A DNA stretch of 64,000 nucleotides from Sanguibacter hominis ATCC BAA-789. Its GTDB lineage: Bacteria > Actinomycetota > Actinomycetes > Actinomycetales > Cellulomonadaceae. Location of the stretch: assembly GCF_012396185.1 (NCBI RefSeq), contig NZ_JAAXOW010000001.1, positions 930,001 through 994,000 of the forward strand, given 5' to 3'. Under the pieces are notes generated by a model. That model searched no databases, was not told where the DNA came from, and worked only from the letters and a program-made list of their open reading frames with translations. Shown piece after piece: positions 1 to 6,592 of this stretch (the stretch's first letter is position 1; every line of letters begins with the position of its first letter). The translations under genes and the position numbers were made by a program.

Positions 1-110
1 TTGACACGGTTCGAGCGCAGCGCCTGCATGAGCGGGCCCGTGACGTGCTCCTGCCCGATGACGTCGGCAAAGGAGTCCGGGCGGTATCGGCGGTACAGGG
101 CTGTGCTCAC
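1..110 (-). CDS. dnaX: DNA polymerase III gamma/tau subunit DnaX, N-terminus only (cut by window edge)
   Basis: This is the first 36 codons of the clamp-loader ATPase gene; the rest lies before position 1. Translated on the minus strand from GTG at 110 it reads ALYRRYRPDSFADVIGQEH, the near-invariant opening of DnaX. The P-loop would follow just outside the window. A TAGGGT box at 117-122 lies 6 nt before the GTG and there is no Shine-Dalgarno sequence, so the mRNA is probably leaderless. In actinobacteria the SRP RNA gene usually sits just upstream of dnaX. Here metQNI lies between them. Confidence 0.9.
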   Translation of the reverse strand, partial: MSTALYRRYRPDSFADVIGQEHVTGPLMQALRSNRV

Positions 111-154
111 GGAGCAACCCTAGACGGTCCCGCTGACACGCTCGCGGGCGTCCG

Positions 155-868
155 TCAGCGGCGCAGCATCTTCCGCGCGAGCCCGTTGCCGATCGCCTGG
201 ACCACCTGCACGATCACCACGATCACCGCCACGGAGACGAGCGTGATCTCCCAGTTGAAGCGCTGGTAGCCGTAACGGATCGCGAAGTCACCGATGCCAC
301 CACCGCCGATCAGGCCAGCCATCGCGGACATGTCGATCACACCGACGAACAGGAACGTGTAGCCCAGGATGAGCGGGCTCAGCGCCTCCGGGATGAGCAC
401 GGTGCGCACCACGCGCATGCGGGACGCGCCCATCGAGCGCGCCGCCTCGACGACCCCCGGGTCGATCGACACGAGGTTCTGCTCGACGAGCCGCGAGAAC
501 GCGAACGACGCCATGATCGTCATCGGGAAGATGACCGCCTCGGTACCGATCGTCTTGCCGACGACCTGCATCGTGAGGGGCCCGATCGCCGTGATGAAGA
601 TGATGAACGGGATGGGTCGCACGAGGTTCACGAGCATGTTGAGCACCGTGAACACGACGCGGTTCTCGAAGAGGTTCCCCGCGCGCGTGCCGTACAGGGT
701 CAGGCCCATGATGAGGCCGAAGAACCCGCCGACGACGAGCGTGATGCCGACCATGTAGAGCGTCTGCACGATCGAGTCGAGCAGGACCGGGAGCATCTGG
801 TCCCAGTCCGTCGGGCGCGCGGCGCCCGGGAGGAGCGTCGGGAGCGCGAGGGCGAAGGACGCGGTCAT
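155..868 (-). CDS. metI: D-methionine ABC transporter permease MetI
   Basis: Membrane permease of the methionine importer, 237 aa. The protein has the usual five or so hydrophobic segments and a typical EAA-type loop (VEAARSMGASRMRVVRTVLIPEA) that contacts the ATPase. The end GLIGGGGIGDFAIRYGY is characteristic of MetI. The ATG at 868 overlaps the metN stop by 4 nt (ATGA), so translation is coupled. It is the last gene of metQ-metN-metI. Family assignment is firm; substrate specificity for methionine is inferred from the gene trio. Confidence 0.93.
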   Translation of the reverse strand: MTASFALALPTLLPGAARPTDWDQMLPVLLDSIVQTLYMVGITLVVGGFFGLIMGLTLYGTRAGNLFENRVVFTVLNMLVNLVRPIPFIIFITAIGPLTMQVVGKTIGTEAVIFPMTIMASFAFSRLVEQNLVSIDPGVVEAARSMGASRMRVVRTVLIPEALSPLILGYTFLFVGVIDMSAMAGLIGGGGIGDFAIRYGYQRFNWEITLVSVAVIVVIVQVVQAIGNGLARKMLRR

Positions 869-2067
869 GACTGGGGCCCCTTCCGCCGGAACGGCGCTAG
901 CGGGTCGAAGGACGGCGCGCCGCCGGGCGCCGCGTCGAGGTTCGTGGGCAGAGCGTCGCGGTCCGACGGGACCGACAGCGGCGTCGTCGACGCGCGCGGC
1001 CCGACGGCGTCCGGGTCCTCGATCGGGGCCGCGGCGGTGCCGAGGTCGAGGACCGTCGTCGAGCGTGACAGGTCCGCGATGAACGCGTCGATCGCGGCGG
1101 TGTCCCCCTCGACCTCGAGGGTGAGCGAGCCGTAGGGCCGCTCGGAGATCTCGGTGATGCCGCCGTAGACGATCGTGCCGTCCACGGGGTGCTCGCGCAG
1201 CGCGCGCGTCAGGTCGGTCGACGACGCACCGTCCTCGCGGATGCCGATCGTCACGATGCGGCCCGGGTGCCGGCGGCGCAGGCGCTCGAGCGCGGCAGGG
1301 CTCGGGCGGTCGCGCAGCGCAGTGCCGACGAAGCGGCGCGTCGCGGGGTGCTTGGGCCGCGCGAACACGTCGTAGACGTCGCCGTGCTCGACGACCTTGC
1401 CGCCCTCCATGACCGCGACGCGGTCGCACACGTACTTCACGACGTCCATCTCGTGCGTGATCACGACGACGGTCACACCCAGCTCGACGTTGACGCGCTT
1501 GAGGAGATTGAGCACGTCCTGCGTGGTCTCGGGGTCGAGCGCGCTCGTCGACTCGTCCGCGAGGAGGATCTTCGGGTTCGTGGCGAGGGCGCGGGCGATG
1601 CCGACGCGCTGCTTCTGCCCGCCGGACAGCTGAGACGGGTACTGGCGCGCCTTGTCGCTCAGCCCGACGAACTCGAGCAGCTCGGCGACGCGCGCGGCGC
1701 GTCGGGGCTTGGACCAGCCGGCGACCTCGAGCGGGTACGCGACGTTCCCCGCGACGGTGCGGGAAGACAGCAGGTTGAACTGCTGGAAGATCATGCCGAT
1801 CCCGCTGCGGGCGACGCGCAGCTCGGACTCCTTGAGCGCGTGGATGTCCTGCCCGTCGACGACGACGGTGCCGCTCGTGACCGGCTCGAGCGCGTTGATG
1901 AGGCGCACGAGCGTGGACTTGCCGGCGCCCGAGTACCCGATGACGCCGTAGACCTCACCTGCCTCGATCCGCAGGTCGACGCCGTCGACGGCTCTCACCT
2001 CGCCGGACTTGGTGCGGAACACCTTGGTGGCGTCACGGAACTCCACCATGGCTTGCGGCTGGCTCAT
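865..2067 (-). CDS. metN: Methionine ABC transporter ATP-binding protein MetN
   Basis: ATPase of the methionine importer. Walker A is GYSGAGKST, the signature LSGGQKQRVGIARAL, and Walker B ILLADESTSALDP. The C-terminal part (about residues 260-340) looks like the NIL ligand-sensing domain that lets methionine inhibit the transporter. A Ser/Pro-rich tail follows that is longer than in most MetN. I chose the ATG at 2067, which has GAGAG upstream. An in-frame start at 2094 lacks a ribosome site, and one at 2049 would also be possible. Confidence 0.92.
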   Translation of the reverse strand: MSQPQAMVEFRDATKVFRTKSGEVRAVDGVDLRIEAGEVYGVIGYSGAGKSTLVRLINALEPVTSGTVVVDGQDIHALKESELRVARSGIGMIFQQFNLLSSRTVAGNVAYPLEVAGWSKPRRAARVAELLEFVGLSDKARQYPSQLSGGQKQRVGIARALATNPKILLADESTSALDPETTQDVLNLLKRVNVELGVTVVVITHEMDVVKYVCDRVAVMEGGKVVEHGDVYDVFARPKHPATRRFVGTALRDRPSPAALERLRRRHPGRIVTIGIREDGASSTDLTRALREHPVDGTIVYGGITEISERPYGSLTLEVEGDTAAIDAFIADLSRSTTVLDLGTAAAPIEDPDAVGPRASTTPLSVPSDRDALPTNLDAAPGGAPSFDPLAPFRRKGPQS

Positions 2068-2147
2068 CGGCACTGCTCTCAATCCGTCGGTCACGTGTCG
2101 CTCATTGTCGCGCAGCGTGCTGCCCCGCGCCCGGGAGTCTCAGCACG

Positions 2148-2179
2148 ACGACGGGGCTGCGCGTGCACAGCCCCGTCGT
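2148..2179 (-). terminator. Intercistronic stem-loop between metQ and metN (distal)
   Basis: Perfect 12-bp inverted repeat (ACGACGGGGCTG at 2148-2159 and its complement at 2168-2179) with an 8-nt loop. It is the second of two hairpins in the 155-bp gap after metQ. There is no T-tract, so it may be an RNA-processing or stability element that keeps the binding-protein message in excess rather than a full terminator. Confidence 0.6.
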
Positions 2180-2187
2180 CCTCGTGC

Positions 2188-2215
2188 GCGTCACCGGGCC
2201 CCTCACCGGTGACGC
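2188..2215 (-). terminator. Intercistronic stem-loop just after the metQ stop
   Basis: Perfect 10-bp stem (GCGTCACCGG at 2188-2197 with CCGGTGACGC at 2206-2215) and an 8-nt loop, starting 8 nt beyond the metQ stop codon. With the next hairpin it forms a tandem pair, a common arrangement for unequal expression of a binding protein and its transporter. Confidence 0.55.
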
Positions 2216-2222
2216 TGGATGG

Positions 2223-3125
2223 TCAGCCCTTGATCTGGGCCTGGATGTCGGCGAGGTAGCCGGCGAGCGTCGCGCCGTCCTCCTTGACGATCACGGCCGA
2301 GCCGCCCGAGGCGGCCTTGAGGGCTTCCTCGACCTCGGCGTCGTGCGCGATCTCGACGAGCTTGAGGAGGGTCGGGTCGTTCTTGTCCTCGTCGCGGGCG
2401 ACCCAGATGTTGATGTACGGGCGGGCGCCGACCGAGGACGGGTCGTCCTGGGCGATGGCGTCCTCGGGCTTGAGGCCCGCGTCAGCGATGAAGTCGTTGT
2501 TGATGATCGCCGCGGCGACCGACTGGAGCGAGATCGCGGCCTGGGCGGCGTCGACCGGCGTGACCTTGACCTTGGACTCGGGCAGGACGTCAAGCTCGGT
2601 CGAAGCGAGGGTCCCGCCGTCCTTGAGCTGGACGAGCCCGGCGCTCTGCAGCACGAACAGCGCGCGGTTGAGGTTCGTCGGGTCGTTGGGGACGGCGATC
2701 TCGGAGCCGGCGGGGATGGCGTCGACCGAGTCGTACTCGTTCGAGTAGAGGGCGAGCGGGTAGATCGCGGTCGAGCCGATCGGGGTCAGGTTGTCGTCGG
2801 ACGCGACGTTGTAGTCCGCGAGGTACTGCAGGTGCTGGAACTGGTTGAGGTCCAGCTGGTCCTGGCTGAGCGCGGGGTTCGGCTCGGTGTAGGCCGTGAA
2901 GTTGATGATCTCGACGTCGATGCCGGCCTCTTCGGCCTTCTTCTCGAAGATGGGCCACTGGTCGTCCTGCGAGCCGACGACGCCGATGCGGACGGGCTCG
3001 GTGCGGGCGGCGGGGGTCTCGCCTGCGGCGGGGGTGGCCTTGGAGTCGTTCGAGTCGCTGCCGCAGGCGGCGAGCGTGGCGAGGAGCGCGGTGGCGGCGA
3101 CGACGGCGGTGGTCTTGCGGATCAT
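2223..3125 (-). CDS. metQ: Methionine-binding lipoprotein MetQ (NLPA family)
   Basis: Extracytoplasmic solute-binding protein of the methionine importer, 300 aa. A lipoprotein signal ends in LLATLAAC with the lipidated Cys at about residue 21. An NLPA-family body follows: FTAYTEPNPALSQDQLDLNQFQH, then the internal FIADAGLKPEDAI and the C-terminal PYINIWVARDEDKNDP. The ATG at 3125 has GAGAGAACC just upstream. A 200-nt leader with a Cys-Cys mini-ORF precedes it, so expression is probably controlled by sulfur amino acid supply. Confidence 0.93.
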   Translation of the reverse strand: MIRKTTAVVAATALLATLAACGSDSNDSKATPAAGETPAARTEPVRIGVVGSQDDQWPIFEKKAEEAGIDVEIINFTAYTEPNPALSQDQLDLNQFQHLQYLADYNVASDDNLTPIGSTAIYPLALYSNEYDSVDAIPAGSEIAVPNDPTNLNRALFVLQSAGLVQLKDGGTLASTELDVLPESKVKVTPVDAAQAAISLQSVAAAIINNDFIADAGLKPEDAIAQDDPSSVGARPYINIWVARDEDKNDPTLLKLVEIAHDAEVEEALKAASGGSAVIVKEDGATLAGYLADIQAQIKG

Positions 3126-3288
3126 GGTTCTCTCACTTCGTGTGGTGGTGACAGTCCCCGGTCGAGGCAGCGGCAGACGCTGCGACGGGGGTCGACACAG
3201 GGAGGCGGGCGTACCGCCGAGGGCGCGGGGGTGCGGGAGCTGGGCGCGTGACTGTGCCACGGCCTGGCAGGGTGGGCTCTCCGCCGGC

Positions 3289-3303
3289 GACCGCTGTGCG
3301 GTC
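3289..3303 (-). promoter_or_regulatory. Small hairpin in the metQ leader, after the leader peptide
   Basis: Perfect 6-bp stem GACCGC/GCGGTC with a 3-nt loop, 26 nt beyond the stop of the leader ORF. It is one candidate element of an attenuator. Other GC-rich foldings of the 3126-3328 leader are possible and I cannot choose between them by eye. Confidence 0.35.
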
Positions 3304-3328
3304 GGGTCCTTCTGGACTGTCCGGAGGC

Positions 3329-3424
3329 TCAGGCCTGCGCGGCCCGCTGCGGCATTCGACAACACATCACGCCGCGACGGGAGGTCGCGGTGGCGATGAG
3401 GTCGAGGCCTGCGGTGCGGGTCAT
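3329..3424 (-). CDS. Putative leader peptide with Cys-Cys motif (uORF of metQNI)
   Basis: A 31-codon ORF between the promoter side and metQ, on the same strand. It starts at ATG 3424 with GTGGAGAAC upstream. It reads TSRRGVMCCRMPQRAAQ near its end. Tandem Cys codons in short leader ORFs upstream of sulfur-uptake genes are known in actinobacteria as cysteine-responsive attenuators, and SRR-type leader peptides are a recognised class. Here the Cys-Cys pair lies 11 codons before the stop. Stalling at these codons at low cysteine would plausibly change folding of the 200-nt leader and raise metQNI. The function is inferred; the ORF, its ribosome site and its placement are seen. Confidence 0.7.
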   Translation of the reverse strand: MTRTAGLDLIATATSRRGVMCCRMPQRAAQA

Positions 3425-3462
3425 GTTCTCCACTATGGGTGGGCGCAGGCCCTCCTGACCAG

Positions 3463-3481
3463 CGAGATCCAGAATATCTCG
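3463..3481. promoter_or_regulatory. Inverted repeat upstream of the metQ leader peptide
   Basis: CGAGAT at 3463-3468 and ATCTCG at 3476-3481 form a perfect 6-bp inverted repeat with a 7-nt spacer, about 40 nt before the leader-peptide start. It could be an operator for a sulfur regulator. I found no convincing -35/-10 pair here. Confidence 0.35.
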
Positions 3482-3554
3482 GATGCTGGACGAGGCGTCC
3501 GAATTGTGGCGCCAGATCAGGAGGAGCCCGACAATCCGGGCACCGCCAGGCATG

Positions 3555-3648
3555 AAAGGACCCCCCGCACACCCGCCAGAGCTCACCTACCCTTGCTGCC
3601 TTCCGGCCCTGGGGGAGTTCAGCGAGATGACGCCGTACGAGGGGTCAC
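3555..3648 (-). ncRNA. ffs: Signal recognition particle RNA (bacterial small SRP RNA)
   Basis: The minus strand carries the invariant SRP-RNA tip GGCCGGAAGGCAGCAAGGG around 3591-3609, closed by a long imperfect helix. GACCCC near the 5' end pairs with GGGGUC near the 3' end. The RNA binds Ffh and directs ribosomes making membrane proteins to the membrane. The 5' end is set by the promoter at 3654-3682; the 3' end by GGTCC followed by TTTC. Ends are accurate to a few nt. Confidence 0.92.
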
Positions 3649-3653
3649 CCCCG

Positions 3654-3682
3654 AGCCTAGCCCAGCGCCGGACCGCCCTCAA
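3654..3682 (-). promoter_or_regulatory. Promoter of the SRP RNA gene
   Basis: TTGAGG (-35, 3677-3682) and TAGGCT (-10, 3654-3659) are separated by exactly 17 bp and place the start at about 3647-3648, at the first base of the SRP RNA helix. Confidence 0.7.
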
Positions 3683-3772
3683 ACTCCGCACACGAGGGCC
3701 GTCCGCACCCCCTGACTGTCCCAGTTTCAGCATCCGGCCACTCGTCGGGTATCCTCGGACGTGCTGTCACCA

Positions 3773-3857
3773 GGAGGATTCGCCTAGTGGCCTATGGCGC
3801 CGTCTTGGAAAGGCGGTTGGGTTAACGCCCTCGGGGGTTCGAATCCCCCATCCTCCG
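3773..3857 (+). tRNA. tRNA-Ser, anticodon GGA
   Basis: Class II tRNA of 85 nt. The acceptor stem GGAGGAT (3773-3779) pairs with ATCCTCC (3850-3856) and the discriminator is G. The anticodon loop TTGGAAA carries GGA (reads UCC/UCU). The long variable arm lies around 3816-3832 and the T-arm contains GGTTCGAATCC. CCA is not encoded. A TATCCT box at 3750-3755 is a plausible -10. Confidence 0.95.
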
Positions 3858-3864
3858 CAGCAGC

Positions 3865-3905
3865 ACGAAGGCCCCGGACCACGTTTCACGGTCCGGGGCC
3901 TTCGT
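3865..3905 (+). terminator. Terminator after tRNA-Ser(GGA)
   Basis: A 16-bp perfect stem (arms 3865-3880 and 3890-3905, core GGCCCCGGACC) with a 9-nt loop, starting 8 nt after the tRNA. Confidence 0.85.
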
Positions 3906-3970
3906 CATGGGCGAACGGCCGCACCGCGCTCCCCCCGACCACACCCCGGGCTCGCTGCGATGATGGGCTC

Positions 3971-4582
3971 ATGCGTCCGTTCGTCACCGCGCTGCGTCGC
4001 GCCTCCGTCCCCACCCTCCTCATCGCCGCGGGCATCGCCCTCGCACCCGCAGCAGCAGCCCACAACCCGCCACCGGTGCCGACCCCGGCCGACGGCGCGA
4101 CGGTCACGGAAGCCCCCGACGAGGTCGTCCTCACGTTCACCGACGTCGTGCTCGAGGTCGGCGCGACGGTCGCCGTCACCGCCCCCGACGGCACCGACGT
4201 CACGGACGGGGAAGCCGTGGTCGACGACACGGTCGTCACCCAGGCCCTCACCGCAGAGCGCCCCGCGGGCGAGTACCGCGTCGACTGGCGCGTCACCTCC
4301 GCCGACGGCCACCCCGTCGACGGCACGTTCACCTTCACCGCGTCCGACGCCGTCGCGCCCGCCCCTGCAACCCCTGAGGCCACGCCTTCCGAGGAGCCGA
4401 GCACCCCGCCCGCGACCGAAGCGCCGGTCGCACCGAGCCCCACGCCGACCGTGACGGACGACGGCGATATCACCACGCCAACCGAACCCGGCCGCACGAT
4501 CGCCCTGGTCGTCGCAGCAGCCGCAGCGCTCGTCTTCATCCCGCTCCTCGTACGCCGGCTGCGAGAGACGCGCGAAGGCTGA
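3971..4582 (+). CDS. CopC-domain copper-binding membrane-anchored protein
   Basis: Exported copper-binding protein, 203 aa. The signal peptide ends AAAA-HNPPP, so the mature protein would begin with His31. With Asp112 and His114 in SADGHPVDG this matches the Cu(II) site of CopC (N-terminal His plus a D-x-H pair). After the beta-barrel domain (31-125) comes a Pro/Thr-rich linker (130-170) and a C-terminal membrane helix at about 174-192. No CopD lies beside it, so it may act as a stand-alone copper-binding protein. The ATG at 3971 is chosen because it gives a clean signal peptide. Confidence 0.85.
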   Translation: MRPFVTALRRASVPTLLIAAGIALAPAAAAHNPPPVPTPADGATVTEAPDEVVLTFTDVVLEVGATVAVTAPDGTDVTDGEAVVDDTVVTQALTAERPAGEYRVDWRVTSADGHPVDGTFTFTASDAVAPAPATPEATPSEEPSTPPATEAPVAPSPTPTVTDDGDITTPTEPGRTIALVVAAAAALVFIPLLVRRLRETREG

Positions 4583-4712
4583 CGCGCGCGAGCGCGCACG
4601 AGCGAACCGCTCACGTCTGCGGCGGCTGGAACGATGTACCTGCTGGAAGCGCCACCAGATATGGTGAGCGACACACACCCGCACCAGGTGCAGACGACGG
4701 AGGAGGCGACAG
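4583..4712. other. Intergenic region before the VapB-like gene
   Basis: I see no gene or clear hairpin here. A strong GGAGGAGG at 4699-4706 lies 6 nt before an ATG at 4713 that is in frame with the next gene, which leaves an alternative longer start open. Confidence 0.4.
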
Positions 4713-4847
4713 ATGGCCCCCTCGTCGATCCGCCGCACGAGCGTCCGCGAGGTGTATGTGAGGCGAGCGGTGGCCGCTGGTGAAGGTCGTGCGCAGGACG
4801 CGTATCCCTCGAGCCGCCGCACCGAGGCCGGTCCTAGACTCGCAGCC

Positions 4848-5246
4848 GTGATCTTCCGCGCCGTGGGCGATGGCCGCCCCTACCCCGAGCACGGCCTCGT
4901 CACGCCCAAGGACTGGGCTGTCGTGGCACCACGTCAGGTGCGCCTCGACGAGCTCGTCACGACCAAGCGGACCCTCAACCTCGACTCCCTCCTCTCGGAC
5001 GACTCGACGTTCTACGGCGACCTCTTCGCCCACGTGATCATGTACCGCGGCGTCATGTACCTCGAGGACGGCCTGCACCGCGCCGTCCGCGCGGCGCTCC
5101 AGCAGCGCCCCATCCTGCACGCGCGCGTCCTGACGATCCCCGACGACGCAGAGCCCGTCTCGCCCGCGGACTCGGCAGCAGAGGTGACGTCCGAGCTTCC
5201 CGTGACCCGCACCCCGGCCGCTCCCGCGGCTGACGACCTCGACTAG
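4848..5246 (+). CDS. Small ParB-like/VapB-labelled protein of unknown role
   Basis: 132 aa from the GTG. The conserved core VRLDELVTTKRTLNLDSLL, DSTFYGDLFAHV and YLEDGLHRAVRAALQQR is found across actinobacteria, where databases usually label it a VapB-family antitoxin. The pattern looks more like a small ParB-type fold, and no toxin gene is adjacent. A TAGACT box (4835-4840) 7 nt before GTG 4848 suggests a leaderless start. The upstream ATG at 4713 would add 45 poorly conserved residues. The next gene encodes a LytR_C protein, a pairing I also associate with other actinobacteria. Real function unknown. Confidence 0.75.
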   Translation: MIFRAVGDGRPYPEHGLVTPKDWAVVAPRQVRLDELVTTKRTLNLDSLLSDDSTFYGDLFAHVIMYRGVMYLEDGLHRAVRAALQQRPILHARVLTIPDDAEPVSPADSAAEVTSELPVTRTPAAPAADDLD

Positions 5247-5255
5247 ATTGCACCT

Positions 5256-5918
5256 GTGAACACACCCCTGACCCCGCAGCAGGCGCGCGCCCTGCGCAGC
5301 CGCAAGCAGCACGAGCGCCAGGCCGTCGTCTTCGGTCTGCTCATCGCGCTGCTCGCGGCCACGGGCGTCGTCGGCCTCGCCGTCTACACGGGTGCGTTGT
5401 CCTTCCCCGGCTCCGCCGACTTCGTCGCGAAGGAGAAGGAGCCCGGGACGACGTTCACCGCGCCGCAGCCGTGCGTTCCCTCCGGGACCGTCCCGGTCGG
5501 CCGCAAGAAGATCAAGGTCACCGTCCTCAACGGCTCCGACCGTGCAGGGCTCGCGGCGGTCGTGAGCGACCTCCTCACCGACGAGGGCTTCACCGTCGAA
5601 GGGACCGGCAACGACACGCGGCGCCCGGCGCAGCCGATCATCTCCTTCGGGGCCAAGGGCATCACCCGCGCCTACACGCTGCTCGCCTACGTGCCCGAGG
5701 CGCGGCTCGTCCTCGACAACCGCCCCGGCGCGTCCGTCGACCTCACCGTCCCTGAGAAGTTTGCGGGACTCGTCCCGAGCGACCAGGTCATCCTCGACCC
5801 CGAGATCCCCCTCGAGAGCGTCCCCGAGTGCCTCGAGCTCGACGCCGTGACACCGCAGCCCGCACCGGCTCGCTTCACCAAGACCGAGGAAGCGACCGAA
5901 GAGCCCGCGGAGGGCTGA
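5256..5918 (+). CDS. LytR C-terminal-domain membrane protein
   Basis: 220 aa. One membrane helix (about residues 24-48, VVFGLLIALLAATGVVGLAVY) anchors an extracytoplasmic LytR_C domain (about 85-185), recognisable from IKVTVLNGSDRAGLAAVVSDLL at its start. LytR_C domains occur at the end of LytR-CpsA-Psr ligases that attach glycopolymers to the wall; here the domain stands alone, so a wall-related accessory role is inferred. The -10 box TAGATT (5244-5249) overlaps the previous stop codon and lies 6 nt before GTG 5256, so the mRNA is probably leaderless. Confidence 0.85.
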   Translation: MNTPLTPQQARALRSRKQHERQAVVFGLLIALLAATGVVGLAVYTGALSFPGSADFVAKEKEPGTTFTAPQPCVPSGTVPVGRKKIKVTVLNGSDRAGLAAVVSDLLTDEGFTVEGTGNDTRRPAQPIISFGAKGITRAYTLLAYVPEARLVLDNRPGASVDLTVPEKFAGLVPSDQVILDPEIPLESVPECLELDAVTPQPAPARFTKTEEATEEPAEG

Positions 5919-6520
5919 TGGCGCAGGTCCGTCGCGCACGCACGGACGCCCTCGAACGCGCACGCCTCGAGGAGATCTGCCTGCTCACCGGCGCCGCCGG
6001 CGGGGACGCCACACAGCTCCTCGACGACCCGACACTCCTCACCGACGCCTACCTCACGCCCTACCTCGCGCTCGAGCCCGACCTCTGCCTCGTCCTCGTC
6101 GACGACGCCGACATCCCCGTCGGGTACGCCATCGGCGCCGCAGACACCGCCGCGTTCGAGGCGCGGTGCGCCGCATGGTGGCCGGTGGTCCGCGCCCGGC
6201 ACGGGACCCGCACCCGACCTCCCCGGCCAGGGCTCGAGCAGCACCTCGTCGAGCGGCTCGACGGCCGCAACCTCACCGACCCGCGCCTCCTCGACCAGTT
6301 CCCCGCCCACCTGCACATCGACCTGCTGTCCACCGCCCAGGGCGGCGGCAACGGCCGGCTCCTCATCACCGCGCTGCTCGACGCCCTGCGCGAGGCGGGC
6401 GCCCGCGGCGTCCATCTCGGTGTCGACCCCGCCAACACACGTGCGCTCGGCTTCTACCGCCACCTCGGCTTCGCCGAGGTCCCCCACGCGAACAGCCTCG
6501 TGCTCGGCCTCCCCCTGTGA
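5918..6520 (+). CDS. GNAT-family N-acetyltransferase
   Basis: 200 aa acetyl-CoA-dependent transferase. The C-terminal half has the GNAT core: HIDLLSTAQGGGNGRLLITALLDAL (acetyl-CoA-binding Q/RxxGxG/A loop variant) and GVDPANTRALGFYRHLGF. The N-terminal part resembles acetyltransferase domains often found with O-GlcNAcase-type proteins. The ATG overlaps the stop of the preceding gene (TGATG), so the two are co-translated. Substrate unknown. Confidence 0.85.
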   Translation: MAQVRRARTDALERARLEEICLLTGAAGGDATQLLDDPTLLTDAYLTPYLALEPDLCLVLVDDADIPVGYAIGAADTAAFEARCAAWWPVVRARHGTRTRPPRPGLEQHLVERLDGRNLTDPRLLDQFPAHLHIDLLSTAQGGGNGRLLITALLDALREAGARGVHLGVDPANTRALGFYRHLGFAEVPHANSLVLGLPL

Positions 6521-6592
6521 CGACAGGGCACCTGACGACGAACGCCGCCGCCCCGGACGGGGCGACGGCGTCCTGTCAGCGCTGAGCGCCGG

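Noticed and set aside
1189-2259. Long open frame on the plus strand opposite metN
   Set aside because: It mirrors metN codons in high-GC DNA, has no domain and only Arg/Asp-rich low-complexity sequence.
3126-3480. SAM-type riboswitch before metQ
   Set aside because: I found none of the conserved SAM-I or SAM-IV core bases; the Cys-Cys leader ORF explains the long leader better.
4713-4847. N-terminal extension of the VapB-like protein
   Set aside because: It has a good ribosome site, but the added 45 residues look like non-coding Arg-rich sequence and GTG 4848 has a leaderless promoter. Left as an alternative.
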